From positions 2,976,001 to 3,040,000 of the forward strand of contig NZ_CP109327.1 of NCBI RefSeq assembly GCF_035918155.1: a stretch of DNA of 64,000 nt, written 5' to 3'. Made by a program: the position numbers and the translations under genes. The notes under the pieces were generated by a model. It saw only the letters and a list, made by a program, of their open reading frames with translations. It did no database searches and was not told the origin of the DNA. Origin of the DNA: Streptomyces sp. NBC_01591. Its GTDB lineage: Bacteria; Actinomycetota; Actinomycetes; Streptomycetales; Streptomycetaceae. Positions 27,572 through 36,737 of this stretch are shown here, piece after piece; within the stretch, counting starts at the first letter, position 1, and the number at the start of each line of letters is the position of its first letter.

Positions 27572-27973
27572 GACTTCTCCCGACTCCACGTCACCGACCG
27601 GGGCCGAAACGCTTCGCTCTGCTTCGGCCGAATGGCTTCGGACAGGGCCTGCCCGTCATGAGTTCGTATGACGTCGCACGAGTGCGCATGCACGGACGAG
27701 TGAGAAGCCCCCTCGGAGAGAGGGGTCACACTTTCAGGGTAGGTCGAATACGACCGGGATAAACGCCCAGCCGCGACAGAACCACGGGAGAAACCACCGG
27801 GAGTACCGCCGGAGCCCGCGGGCACGCCTTCAGGGCGTGCGCGGAACGCGGAGAGAGCAGGGCCTATACGGGTACAGGCAGGCACGCACGGCCACACGCG
27901 GGCGCGCACGGCCAGCCATCCGGAACCCGGCCTGCCGGCGCCCCGCCGTCCCGGGCAGCCGGCGGCCGGCCCC
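27572..27973. other. 402-bp intergenic stretch without a gene
   Basis: No reading frame with supportable coding character is present. It must contain the promoter of the gene at 26429-27571. A 6-bp stem CCCCTC/GAGGGG (27709-27725) and a G/C-alternating segment around 27660-27700 are the only structures seen. Confidence 0.5.
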
Positions 27974-28573
27974 TCAGCCGGTGCGGGGGATCGCCGACAC
28001 CGTGGGGCGCGGATAGCCCGTGGAGGCCGATGGGGTGGCACCAGGGGCGGAGCCGGGAGCGCTGTCCACGCCGGTCGTGGCGGGTGGCGGGGCGGGGTCC
28101 TGGCGGCTGCCCGATGTATTGCGGTAGACGGCGCTGAAGGCCAGCGCGACCATTCCGATGCCCATCAGCACGGCAAGCAGCCAGGCCACCGGCCGGTGCC
28201 AGCGCGCCGCACCCCGATACGGGCGCAGGGCGCCGCCGTGGCGCCCGTAGGGGCCGCTGCCGTAGCCGTCACCATCGGGGTCCAGCGGGTCGTCGTAGGC
28301 GCCCTCGCGGCCGTACGCGCCGGGGCCGTACCCCTCGTTGTAGAGGTCGTCGTCCATGGGGCCGCCGCCCGCCCGCGCCCGGGAGGCCTCGGCCTCGGCG
28401 CGCGACTGGGCGGCTGCCAGCAGACGCTCGACGGCGGTCGGCTCATGGATCTCGGCGGCCCGTACGAAGTCCTCGTCGAACACCACGGAGGCGAAGTCCT
28501 CGTCCGCGCCCCCGCGGTCGTCGTCGGGCTCCCAGCCGTCCGGGAACGGCCTGCCCCCCACGTCGTCCGGCAC
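27974..28573 (-). CDS. Membrane protein of unknown function with the same VFDExFVRAA motif
   Basis: 199 residues. The acidic cytoplasmic N-terminus carries SVVFDEDFVRAAEIHE (29-44), then an Ala/Arg helix and a Gly/Tyr/Asp-rich linker. One TM helix spans about 129-150 (AWLLAVLMGIGMVALAF), with a short Pro/Ser/Thr-rich outer tail. GTG start at 28573. Membrane topology and motif match the 26429-27571 protein, but the extracytoplasmic part is much shorter. The family is not recognised. It lies just downstream of proA on the same strand, 67 bp apart. Confidence 0.8.
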   Translation of the reverse strand: MPDDVGGRPFPDGWEPDDDRGGADEDFASVVFDEDFVRAAEIHEPTAVERLLAAAQSRAEAEASRARAGGGPMDDDLYNEGYGPGAYGREGAYDDPLDPDGDGYGSGPYGRHGGALRPYRGAARWHRPVAWLLAVLMGIGMVALAFSAVYRNTSGSRQDPAPPPATTGVDSAPGSAPGATPSASTGYPRPTVSAIPRTG

Positions 28574-28640
28574 GGCTCCAGACTAGCCCCGCCCGATCGT
28601 TCTGGGCAGGGAGCCCGCAACATTCACCGACCCCTGAAGG

Positions 28641-29924
28641 TCACCGCACGTGGCCGTCGCCCGTGACGATGTACTTCGTCGAGGTGAGCTCCGGCAGGCC
28701 CATCGGTCCCCTGGCGTGCAGCTTCTGCGTGGAGATGCCGATCTCGGCGCCGAAGCCGAACTGGCCGCCGTCGGTGAAGCGGGTGGAGGCGTTCACGGCC
28801 ACCGTCGTGGAGTCCACCAGCTGGGTGAAGCGGCGGGCCGCGGCCTGGGAGGTGGTCACGATCGCCTCGGTGTGGCCGGAGGACCAGAGCCGGATGTGCG
28901 CGACGGCCGCGTCCAGCGACTCCACGACGGCCGCGGCGATGTCGTAGGAGAGGTACTCGGTCTCCCAGTCCTCCGGCGTCGCCTCGACCACGGTGGCCTT
29001 GGACCCCTCGGCGTATTCGAGAACCCGCTCGTCACCGTGGACGGTCACGCCCGCGTCGGCCAGCGCGTCCAGGGCGCGCGGCAGGAACCGGGCGGCGACG
29101 TCCTTGTGGACCAGGAGCGTCTCGGCGGCGTTGCAGACGCTCGGGCGCTGCGCCTTGGAGTTGATCAGGATGTCCACGGCCATGTCGAGGTCGGTCTCCG
29201 CGTCCACGTACACATGGCAGTTGCCGGTGCCGGTCTCGATGACCGGCACGGTGGATTCCTCGACCACCGTACGGATCAGCGAGGCGCCGCCGCGCGGGAT
29301 GAGGACGTCGACCAGGCCGCGGGCCCGCATCAGTTCCCGTACCGAGTCGCGGTTCTCGCCCGGGACCAGCTGCACCGCGTCGGCCGGGAGTCCGGAGCCG
29401 CCGACAGCGTCGCGCAGCACCCGTACGAGCGCGACGTTGGAGGAGTACGCGGAGGACGAGCCGCGCAGCAGGACGGCGTTGCCGGACTTCAGGCAGAGGG
29501 CCGCGGCGTCGACCGTCACATTGGGCCGGGCCTCGTAGATGATCCCGACCACGCCGAGCGGCACCCGGACCTGTCGCAGGTCGATGCCGTTGGGCAGGGT
29601 CGAGCCGCGGACGACCTCGCCGACCGGGTCGGGCAGCGCGGCCACGTCCCGCACATCGGCGGCGATGGCGCGGATCCGCTCCGGGGTGAGGGTGAGCCGG
29701 TCGATGATCGACTCGCTGGTCCCGGCCTCGCGGGCGCGGGCGACGTCCTCGGCGTTGGCCGTGACGATCTCGCCCGTTCGCACCTCCAGCGCATCCGCGA
29801 TGGCCAGCAGCGCGTCGTCCTTCGCCGCGCGCGGCAGCGGCGCGATGTCGGCGGCGGCGGAGCGTGCCCGGTAGGCGGCCTGGGCGACCGGGGACATGTT
29901 GTCGTACGGCGAGAGCGTGGTCAT
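28641..29924 (-). CDS. proA: Glutamate-5-semialdehyde dehydrogenase (gamma-glutamyl phosphate reductase)
   Basis: 427 residues. An ALDH-superfamily enzyme with the catalytic cysteine in [14 protein letters not shown] and the NADP-binding [18 protein letters not shown] region. It reduces gamma-glutamyl phosphate in proline synthesis, the step after ProB. The ATG at 29924 ([15 protein letters not shown]) is chosen; the longer frame upstream is arginine-rich and non-homologous. It runs proB-small gene-proA in one direction. Confidence 0.96.
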   Translation of the reverse strand: MTTLSPYDNMSPVAQAAYRARSAAADIAPLPRAAKDDALLAIADALEVRTGEIVTANAEDVARAREAGTSESIIDRLTLTPERIRAIAADVRDVAALPDPVGEVVRGSTLPNGIDLRQVRVPLGVVGIIYEARPNVTVDAAALCLKSGNAVLLRGSSSAYSSNVALVRVLRDAVGGSGLPADAVQLVPGENRDSVRELMRARGLVDVLIPRGGASLIRTVVEESTVPVIETGTGNCHVYVDAETDLDMAVDILINSKAQRPSVCNAAETLLVHKDVAARFLPRALDALADAGVTVHGDERVLEYAEGSKATVVEATPEDWETEYLSYDIAAAVVESLDAAVAHIRLWSSGHTEAIVTTSQAAARRFTQLVDSTTVAVNASTRFTDGGQFGFGAEIGISTQKLHARGPMGLPELTSTKYIVTGDGHVR

Positions 29925-30055
29925 GCCCGCAGGGTAGTGCGCACACTGCGGGCATCCCTCACTTATCCCGTGATGCGAGACGGCTCCCGAGACCCGGGAC
30001 GACCGCCCCGGGACGGTGCCCCGCGCTGGGGGCACCGTCCCGGGGGCCGCCGCGC

Positions 30056-30460
30056 TCAGTACGGGTGCACTCCGATCGGGGCGGCCGGGGGCGGCCCGTA
30101 TCCCTCGGCGACGCGCTGGTGGTACGTCTCGCGGTCGATGACCTCCAGGCCGACGATCTCCCAGGGCGGAAGCCTGGCCGTGGAGCGGTGTTCGCCCCAC
30201 AGCCGCAGCGCGACGGCCGCCGCGTCGTGCAGGTCGCGGGCCTCCTCCCAGTAGCGGATCTCCGCATGGTCGTTGGCGTAGCGGCTGGTCAGCAGGAAGG
30301 GATGGTCGTGCGCGAGCTGCTCGAGTCCGCGTCTGACCTCCTTCAGGGGAATGGCGGCTCCCGAGACGCTGAGCGTGATGTGCCACAGCCTCGACGGGGT
30401 GCGTTCCTCCTTCACCACCGTCTGCTCGGGCCCGGTGGTCCGGTCATCCCCTCGCTCCAT
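30056..30460 (-). CDS. Small conserved protein between proA and proB
   Basis: 134 residues. The core [31 protein letters not shown], continuing to [27 protein letters not shown], is a compact alpha/beta sequence. The C-terminus is [13 protein letters not shown]. No catalytic motif is visible. The start is uncertain: ATG 30460 is used and the frame is open to 30556. It is conserved in this position between proA and proB in Streptomyces, as I recall. The function is not recognised. Confidence 0.75.
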   Translation of the reverse strand: MERGDDRTTGPEQTVVKEERTPSRLWHITLSVSGAAIPLKEVRRGLEQLAHDHPFLLTSRYANDHAEIRYWEEARDLHDAAAVALRLWGEHRSTARLPPWEIVGLEVIDRETYHQRVAEGYGPPPAAPIGVHPY

Positions 30461-30699
30461 GGTCCGGCTCCCGTCGAAGCCGGCACCTGCTCCGACGCTG
30501 GTCAGGGCCCTGCCACCCGTTCCTCGGGGCGGCGCCCCCGGGCGCGCTCGTCTCACCGGCGGCCTCCTGTGAATGCGTTTACTGTGCTGTACCCCGCTGT
30601 TTCCCCGTTACAGAGTTGACCAGTCCGCGGCCGGGGATGGGGCTGTTTTCGTGAAGGTCTCTGCCCGAAGGCTGGACTTTCAGCCGTTTCAGGGGTCTG

Positions 30700-31827
30700 T
30701 CAGGAGTGCAGTACGACCAGATCGTCCCTGTGTACGACCTCGCGCTCGTAGGCCGGACCGAGCTCCCGCGCCAGGTCGCGGGTGGAGCGGCCGAGCAGCT
30801 GCGGGATCTCCTTGGCGTCGAAGTTGACGAGTCCGCGGGCCACGGGCCGGCCTTCGAGGTCGCGCAGTTCCACCGGGTCACCGGCGGTGAACTCGCCCTC
30901 GACCGAGGCGATTCCGGCGGGCAGCAGCGAGCTGTGGCGTTCGACGACCGCCCGCACGGCCCCGTCGTCGAGGGTCAGTGAGCCCTGCGGGGTGGAGGCG
31001 TGGGCGAGCCAGAGCAGCCGGTCCGCCGAGCGGCGTCCGGTGCGGTGGAAGTACGTGCCGGTGTCGCGTCCGGCCAGGGCGTCGGCGGCCCGGCTCGCCG
31101 AGGTGAGGACGACGGGGACTCCGGCCGCCGTGGCGATCCGGGCGGCCTCGACCTTGGTGACCATGCCACCGGTGCCGACGCCCGCCTTCCCGGCACTGCC
31201 GATGGTGACGCCCGCGAGGTCCTCGGGGCCGGCCACTTCGGCGATCCGCGAGGTGCCCGGGATGCCGGGGTCGCCGTCGTAGAGGCCGTCCACGTCCGAG
31301 AGGAGGACCAGCAGATCCGCGCGGACGAGATGGGCGACGAGTGCGGCGAGCCGGTCGTTGTCGCCGAACCGGATCTCGTCGGTGGCGACGGTGTCGTTCT
31401 CGTTGACGATCGGGAGCGCGCCCATGTCCAGGAGCTGGTCGAGGGTGCGGTAGGCGTTGCGGTAGTGGGCGCGGCGGCTGGTGTCGTTGCTGGTGAGCAG
31501 CACCTGGCCGACGCGTACGCCGTACCGGGCGAAGGAGGCGGTGTAGCGGGCGACGAGCAGTCCCTGGCCGACGCTGGCGGCGGCCTGCTGTCTGGCCAGG
31601 TCCTTGGGCCGGCGCACCAGTCCGAGCGGGGCGAGCCCGGCCGCGATGGCGCCGCTGGAGACGAGCACGATCTCGCGCTCCCCGCCGCTTCTCACCTTGG
31701 TCAGTACGTCGACGAGCGCGTCGACGCGGTCCGCGTCGAGTCCGCCCGCCGCGGTGGTGAGGGATGAGGAACCGACCTTGACCACAATCCTGCGGGCCTC
31801 TGTGACGCCCTGCCTTGCCCCTGACAC
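30700..31827 (-). CDS. proB: Glutamate 5-kinase
   Basis: 375 residues. The amino-acid-kinase domain has RRIVVKVGSSSLTT, IVLVSSGAIAAGL, IVNENDTVATDEI and GTGGMVTKVEAA. A C-terminal PUA domain (GEFTAGDPVELRDLEGRPVARGLVNF) is the usual ProB add-on. It catalyses ATP-dependent phosphorylation of glutamate, the first step of proline synthesis. The GTG at 31827 (VSGARQGVTEARR) with GGGGATAGAC upstream is preferred to the TTG at 31866. It is divergent from the glycosyltransferase at 32096, where the wall-polymer locus begins. Confidence 0.95.
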   Translation of the reverse strand: MSGARQGVTEARRIVVKVGSSSLTTAAGGLDADRVDALVDVLTKVRSGGEREIVLVSSGAIAAGLAPLGLVRRPKDLARQQAAASVGQGLLVARYTASFARYGVRVGQVLLTSNDTSRRAHYRNAYRTLDQLLDMGALPIVNENDTVATDEIRFGDNDRLAALVAHLVRADLLVLLSDVDGLYDGDPGIPGTSRIAEVAGPEDLAGVTIGSAGKAGVGTGGMVTKVEAARIATAAGVPVVLTSASRAADALAGRDTGTYFHRTGRRSADRLLWLAHASTPQGSLTLDDGAVRAVVERHSSLLPAGIASVEGEFTAGDPVELRDLEGRPVARGLVNFDAKEIPQLLGRSTRDLARELGPAYEREVVHRDDLVVLHS

Positions 31828-32095
31828 GTCTATCCCCAATGATTCGGCCTCGCCCAGCCCCCGCAATCTACGCGAGCGGCGATACCGACGCCCGCGCGTT
31901 CCGCCCTCTGGACCCGCGCCCGCGCGCTGTCGGCAGAATCACGCTGTGCCGGCGGAGGCAACCATCGAGGCATCTCGATCATCTAACAGCCGATAGGGTG
32001 CACGGCGGGTGACTTCTTATGCCCATTTTCAGCAGTGCAGGCCCCCGCATCCGCCGCCGGCCAGAGGGACTTCCAACAGACATGGGACAGCAGCA

Positions 32096-34135
32096 ATGCC
32101 AGTCAAAGTAAGTGTCGTCATTCCTGTATACAACCCGGGCAAGTACATCGACCCCTGCATCGACTCGCTGCTGCGACAGACCCTCCCCGCAGGGGAGTTC
32201 GAAGTTCTCTTCGTCAACGATGGCTCGACGGACGACACTCGTGAACGGCTCGAAAAGCTGGCCGGGGAGCACTCGCATTTCCGTGTCATCACCATCCCGA
32301 ATTCCGGCTGGCCCGGAAAGCCGCGCAACATCGGTGTGGACGAGGCGAAGGGCGAGTACGTCCAGTTCGTCGACCAGGACGACTACCTCGCGTCCGGCGC
32401 CCTGCAGCGGCTGTACGACATGGGCCACCGCAACGGTTCGGACATCGTCATCGGCAAGGTGGCGAGCAACTTCCGCGGTGTCCCGCACGGCGTGTTCAAG
32501 AAGAACCGCGAGAAGTGCACCCTGCACGACGCACCCCTGTACGACAGCCTCACGCCGCACAAGATGTTCCGTACGGAGTTCCTCCGCGAGAACGGCATCG
32601 CCTACCCCGAGGGCAAGCGCCGGCTCGAGGACCAGCTCTACATGATGCAGGCGTACTTCCCCGCCAAGGTCGTCTCGATCCTCGGCAACTACACCTGCTA
32701 CTACTACTCCCGGCGGGACGACGGCCAGAACGCCGGATCCGCGAAGATCATCCCGTCCGGCTACTACGGCAACCTCCGTGAGGTCCTCGACGTGGTCGTG
32801 GACAACACCGAGCCCGGCGAATTCCGGGACATGCTGCTGCGCCGCTTCTACCGCGTGGAGATGCTCGGCCGGCTCAGCGAGCCCGCCGTCCTCAAGTACG
32901 ACCCCGAGTACCTGGACGAGATGTGCGACGCCGTCCAGGGCCTGGCCACGGACTTCATGGACGACGGGGTGCACGACGGGCTCGGCCCGGTGCTCCGGCT
33001 GCGCTCCACGCTGCTGCGCAACAACGACCGCCAGGGCCTCGTCCGGATCTCCCGCTTCGCCGCGTCGGTCAAGGCGGCGGCCCGCCTGGAGGACTTCGCC
33101 TGGCGGCCGGACGGCAGGATCGACCTCACCATCAGCGGCCGCCTCGTCCACGGCGAGGACCAGGCCCCGCTGACGCTGCTGCGCCGCGACGGGCGCTACT
33201 TCCTGCACCCCGACATCACCGAGGGTCTGCTGCCGGACGGCGAGCTCCTGGACGTCACGGACGACATGTCCGGATTCTCCGCCGAGCTGTCGCTGCGCAA
33301 CCGTGAGACCGCCGTCGAGTGGTCCTGCCCCGCGAGCTTCACCGCCCGGGTCGAGGAGCTCGGCGACGACGTCTGCGAGGTCGTCCTGCACGGCAGCGGC
33401 CAGATCGGCTCGGAGGCGGTCAAGGGCCGCGGCCGGGTGTCGCGCGGCTTCTGGGACGTCTGGGTGCCGCTGCGCGGTCTCGGCCTGGTCCGCAAGGCCC
33501 GGCTCGGCGCCGACCGCGCCCCGGAGGTGGACGCCGCCTGCCTGCCCGCCTCGCTGGGTTCGCCGGCCCGTGCCGTCATCCCGTACTTCACCGACCCGCA
33601 CGGCAACATCACCCTCGATGTCGCCCGCCGCGGCAAGAAGCTGGCCGACTACCTCGAAGGGCGTCCGCTCCAGCGGTTCCCCGGCGGCGGCAACGAGCTC
33701 CGGCTGGATCTCTTCACCACCGACGCGACCGGTCCCTCCGCGACCACGCTGGTCCTGAGCCCGGCGGACGGGTCGGGCGGGTCCTCGCACCAGCTCCGCA
33801 CCACCCTGCGGCCCACCGACGCCCGGGCCCACCTCACCGTGCCCGACCGTGCGCCGGGCATCCCGGCCGGTACGTGGAAGCTCGCGGTCCGGCTGGACGG
33901 CGACAAGAACCCCGCGTTCCACCTCTGTGACGTCACCGTCGGCAAGGGCGGCCGGATCACCCTTCCGGCGAGCCTGCCCAAGATCGACGCCGGGATCATG
34001 CTCGGCATCACCAGCAGGCGCAGGAAGGCGAAGCTGCGCCGCGCGCTGCGCGCCGTCGGCGGTCCCATCGTGCGCAGGCTGCCGGCCAAGAGCCGCAAGC
34101 GGGCGCGTCGCCTCGCCGCCCGGTTCACCGGCTGA
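32096..34135 (+). CDS. GT2-family glycosyltransferase with long C-terminal extension
   Basis: 679 residues. A GT-A fold covers residues 1 to about 230: VSVVIPVYNPGKYIDPCIDS, NDGSTDDT and the metal-binding FVDQDDYL. It resembles teichoic-acid-type glycosyltransferases. The remaining about 450 residues are beta-rich and resemble the accessory regions of TarS/TagF-associated transferases. The end is highly basic (RRRKAKLRRALRA). The ATG at 32096 (MPVKVSVVIPVY) is the natural start. It is the first gene of the wall-polymer locus and shares the CYYxxxRDDG motif with the GT at 38925. The acceptor is probably an anionic wall polymer (inference). Confidence 0.88.
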   Translation: MPVKVSVVIPVYNPGKYIDPCIDSLLRQTLPAGEFEVLFVNDGSTDDTRERLEKLAGEHSHFRVITIPNSGWPGKPRNIGVDEAKGEYVQFVDQDDYLASGALQRLYDMGHRNGSDIVIGKVASNFRGVPHGVFKKNREKCTLHDAPLYDSLTPHKMFRTEFLRENGIAYPEGKRRLEDQLYMMQAYFPAKVVSILGNYTCYYYSRRDDGQNAGSAKIIPSGYYGNLREVLDVVVDNTEPGEFRDMLLRRFYRVEMLGRLSEPAVLKYDPEYLDEMCDAVQGLATDFMDDGVHDGLGPVLRLRSTLLRNNDRQGLVRISRFAASVKAAARLEDFAWRPDGRIDLTISGRLVHGEDQAPLTLLRRDGRYFLHPDITEGLLPDGELLDVTDDMSGFSAELSLRNRETAVEWSCPASFTARVEELGDDVCEVVLHGSGQIGSEAVKGRGRVSRGFWDVWVPLRGLGLVRKARLGADRAPEVDAACLPASLGSPARAVIPYFTDPHGNITLDVARRGKKLADYLEGRPLQRFPGGGNELRLDLFTTDATGPSATTLVLSPADGSGGSSHQLRTTLRPTDARAHLTVPDRAPGIPAGTWKLAVRLDGDKNPAFHLCDVTVGKGGRITLPASLPKIDAGIMLGITSRRRKAKLRRALRAVGGPIVRRLPAKSRKRARRLAARFTG

Positions 34136-34221
34136 CCCGCGCCCGTACCTCCGTACGCTTCCCACCAGCACACACCGGCCGAGCGCATCGGCCACGAGCA
34201 ACAGAACAAGGACGTGATCGC

Positions 34222-34821
34222 ATGCGGCAGCTCTCCATCGCAGGGGCCTGGGTGCATGAGCCCAAGGTCTTCCCGGACAGCCGCGGCAGCTTCCACGAGT
34301 GGTTCAAGGCGTCGGAGCTCAGCGAGGCCGTCGGGCACACGCTGCAGCTGGCGCAGGCCAACTTCTCCATCTCCAGCCGGGGGACGCTGCGCGGCGTGCA
34401 CTTCGCCGATGTGCCGCCGAGCCAGGCGAAGTACGTCAAGTGCGTGCGCGGCGCGGTGCTCGACGTCATCGTGGACATCCGGGTCGGCTCCCCCACGTAC
34501 AAGCAGTGGGAGGCCGTCCGGCTCGACGACGTCGACCACCACTCCGTCTACCTCGCCGAGGGCCTCGGCCATGCCTTCATGGCACTGACGGACGACGCCT
34601 CGGTCGCCTATCTGTGCTCCGAGGGCTACGCGCCCGGCCGCGAGCACGGCATCAACCCGCTCGACCCCGGGCTGGGCATCGAGTGGCCGCAGGGGATCAC
34701 CCCGCTGCTGTCCGACAAGGACGCCGCGGCGCCCTCGCTGGCCGAGGCCGAGGAGCAGGGTCTGCTGCCTTCGTACGAGGCGTGCCAGGCGTACTACGCG
34801 CAGCTGCGCGCCCGCGGCTGA
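34222..34821 (+). CDS. dTDP-4-dehydrorhamnose 3,5-epimerase family protein (RmlC-like)
   Basis: 199-residue cupin. The catalytic histidine is in TLRGVHFADVPPSQAKYVKC, followed by VLDVIVDIRVGSPTYKQW and GLGHAFMAL, which match RmlC. RmlC makes dTDP-4-keto-L-rhamnose in the dTDP-L-rhamnose pathway; rmlA, rmlB and rmlD lie nearby on the other strand. ATG start, 86 bp after the glycosyltransferase in the same direction. It may instead be a close homologue acting on another dTDP-4-keto sugar. It is followed by a strong bidirectional terminator. Confidence 0.9.
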   Translation: MRQLSIAGAWVHEPKVFPDSRGSFHEWFKASELSEAVGHTLQLAQANFSISSRGTLRGVHFADVPPSQAKYVKCVRGAVLDVIVDIRVGSPTYKQWEAVRLDDVDHHSVYLAEGLGHAFMALTDDASVAYLCSEGYAPGREHGINPLDPGLGIEWPQGITPLLSDKDAAAPSLAEAEEQGLLPSYEACQAYYAQLRARG

Positions 34822-34843
34822 GTCCGGGCGGATACGCGCCTAC

Positions 34844-34885
34844 GCCGAAGCCCCCGTGGTCCGTACGGATCACGGGGGCTTCGGC
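34844..34885. terminator. Bidirectional terminator, rmlC-like gene / methyltransferase
   Basis: GCCGAAGCCCCCGTG (34844-34858) pairs with CACGGGGGCTTCGGC (34871-34885), a perfect 15-bp stem extended by TCC/GGA. It lies between the convergent epimerase and methyltransferase genes. Confidence 0.85.
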
Positions 34886-34900
34886 ATTGTCCGGGTCCGG

Positions 34901-35695
34901 TCAGCCCGTCACTGCCTCGATGCGCGAGCGCAGCGGCGCGAACGCCGAACGCGGGCGGCGCAGGTTGCGGGCGCGTGCCAGGGCCGGCCAGAAGTCGGCG
35001 CGGAGCAGCGCCTCGGGCCGGACGGCGTTCTTGCGCACCAGTACTTCTTCGGGCACGTCCTGCGGATCGCTTACGACGAACTCCTCGATGATCTTGTCGT
35101 ACGCGTTCTTCAGGATGTCGCTCCCCGGGTTGGCGCCGAACACGACGACCACGCCGGTCGGTTCCGTGTCCACCTCGACGACCACCAGGTCGGGGCGGTA
35201 GCGGCGCAGTACCTGCGCCACCTTGTACACATCACCGGTCCAGTACTTGGTGTGCCGGTCGCGGGCCGCCTCGTCGACGTCGCGCGGCAGCATGTCGTCC
35301 AGCACGATCACGCTCGACCAGCGGGCGTGCTTCTCCACGTTCATGAAGTCGCGCAGGGCGTACTCGAAGAGGTGCATGCCGTCGATGAAGGCGAGCTCCA
35401 GTTTCGGGTCCCCGCCGAGAACGTTGAGCGCATCGCGGCGGGCGAGGGCGCGGAACGGGTTGCGGCCGTTGCGCAGGTGCAGCAGCGGGTCCTTGCGGGC
35501 GAAGAAGTCGTCGCTCGTCGCCTTGACCAGGTGGACGTCGCAGCTGATGTCCGTCACGACCCGGAAGGCAGGGTCGACGGCGACGGAAGGGACCCGTGAG
35601 AGGGCCAGGCTTCTGCCGTCGTTGACCCCGATCTCCAGATAGTTCCGGGGGCGGTAGACGCGGTGCAGATGACGCAGGAAGTCATGGCGGTTCAC
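34901..35695 (-). CDS. Class I SAM-dependent methyltransferase (Methyltransf_24-like)
   Basis: 264 residues. The SAM-binding motif YLEIGVNDGRSLALS is near the N-terminus. AFIDGMHLFEYALRDFMN and the metal-coordinating VIVLDDMLPRDVDE fit the Methyltransf_24/O-methyltransferase group. The GTG at 35695 (VNRHDFLRHL) is chosen, with GAAGGG about 10 nt upstream; an in-frame ATG at 35722 is possible. In this locus it could methylate a sugar of the wall polymer (inference). It is separated from rmlD by an unusually AT-rich gap. Confidence 0.82.
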   Translation of the reverse strand: MNRHDFLRHLHRVYRPRNYLEIGVNDGRSLALSRVPSVAVDPAFRVVTDISCDVHLVKATSDDFFARKDPLLHLRNGRNPFRALARRDALNVLGGDPKLELAFIDGMHLFEYALRDFMNVEKHARWSSVIVLDDMLPRDVDEAARDRHTKYWTGDVYKVAQVLRRYRPDLVVVEVDTEPTGVVVVFGANPGSDILKNAYDKIIEEFVVSDPQDVPEEVLVRKNAVRPEALLRADFWPALARARNLRRPRSAFAPLRSRIEAVTG

Positions 35696-35749
35696 GTGGA
35701 GCAGCCCTTCGCAGAAAACCAACTGGTCTGGATCCCGGCGAAGTTACCT

Positions 35750-35855
35750 CATGACCGCACTGTGATGTAAGCGTTCTCCCCCATGTAAACCTGCGTTGCG
35801 TACATCTTTGAAATTCGACGAGATTTGACCGCTTGTGCGATCAATTAAATGATCA
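35750..35855. other. AT-rich patch with inverted repeat
   Basis: About 100 bp at roughly 45% GC in a genome of about 70% GC. It contains GATCA-ATTAAA-TGATC (35840-35855), which overlaps the rmlD stop codon. The patch is probably the promoter region of the methyltransferase gene, and it may also end the rml transcript. Confidence 0.5.
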
Positions 35856-36737
35856 TGGCCGCTCTGCCGCGAGAAGTGCGGGGAATGCTTCCCCCAGCGC
35901 CGCCCGCCAGTCCCGGACCGGTTCGATCCCCGCCGCGGCCCAGCGCTCGTGGCCCAGCACGCTGAACGCGGGCCGGGGGGCCGGCCGCACGAAAGCCTCG
36001 CTGGTCGTGGGACGGACCCGCTCCGGGTCGGTGCCGAGCAGCCGGAAGATCTCCCGGGTGAAGCCGAACCAGGTCGTCTCGCCGCCGCTGGTGCCGTGGT
36101 AGACACCGGCGGGAGCGGTGCCCGCGAGGGCGGCCTGCCCGAGCCGGACCAGCCGGTCGGCCAGATCGACGGTCCAGGTGGGCTGACCGCGCTGGTCGTC
36201 CACCACGTCGAGGGTGTCCTTGACGCCCTCCAGCTTGATCATCGTCCGGACGAAGTTGCCGCCGCCCGCGCCGTACAGCCAGGCGGTGCGGACCACGTAA
36301 CCGGTGTCCGGCAGGGTGCTCAGCACCGCCTGCTCACCGGCCAGCTTGGTGCGGCCGTAGGCGCTGCGCGGCCCGGTCGGGTCGTCCTCGGCGTAAGGCT
36401 TCTCGCCGTCACCGGCGAAGACGTAGTCGGTGGAGACCTGGAGGAGCACGGCGCCGTGTTCGCGGCAGGCCTCGGCGAGGACCCCGGGGCCCGTGCCGTT
36501 GACCCGCAGCGCGGCGTCCTCCTGGGACTCCGCGTCGTCGACCGCGGTCCAGGCGGCGCAGTTCACCACGACGGCGGGGCAGTGCTTCTCGAAGGCCGCC
36601 CGCACCGATGCGGGGTCGGCGATGTCCACGGCCGCCCGGTCCGCGGCGACCGCGGTGACGTCCTCACCGGCGAGCCGGGCCAGGATGTCCTGGCCCAGCA
36701 TCCCGGCGGCTCCGGTGACCAGCCAGACGGCGCTCAC
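35853..36737 (-). CDS. rfbD: dTDP-4-dehydrorhamnose reductase
   Basis: 294-residue extended SDR. It has the NAD(P)-binding WLVTGAAGMLGQD, the STDYVFAGDGEKPY motif and the catalytic YGRTKLAGE (YxxxK). It performs the last step of dTDP-L-rhamnose synthesis. The GTG at 36737 overlaps the rfbB stop as GTGA, so the two are translationally coupled. Order on this strand is rfbA-rfbB-rfbD, all overlapping by 4 bp. Confidence 0.95.
   Translation of the reverse strand: MSAVWLVTGAAGMLGQDILARLAGEDVTAVAADRAAVDIADPASVRAAFEKHCPAVVVNCAAWTAVDDAESQEDAALRVNGTGPGVLAEACREHGAVLLQVSTDYVFAGDGEKPYAEDDPTGPRSAYGRTKLAGEQAVLSTLPDTGYVVRTAWLYGAGGGNFVRTMIKLEGVKDTLDVVDDQRGQPTWTVDLADRLVRLGQAALAGTAPAGVYHGTSGGETTWFGFTREIFRLLGTDPERVRPTTSEAFVRPAPRPAFSVLGHERWAAAGIEPVRDWRAALGEAFPALLAAERP

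Noticed and set aside
27660..27730. Alternating GC/AC-rich palindromic segments as a possible small RNA gene.
   Set aside because: The stems are short and imperfect, with no promoter or U-tract recognisable by eye.
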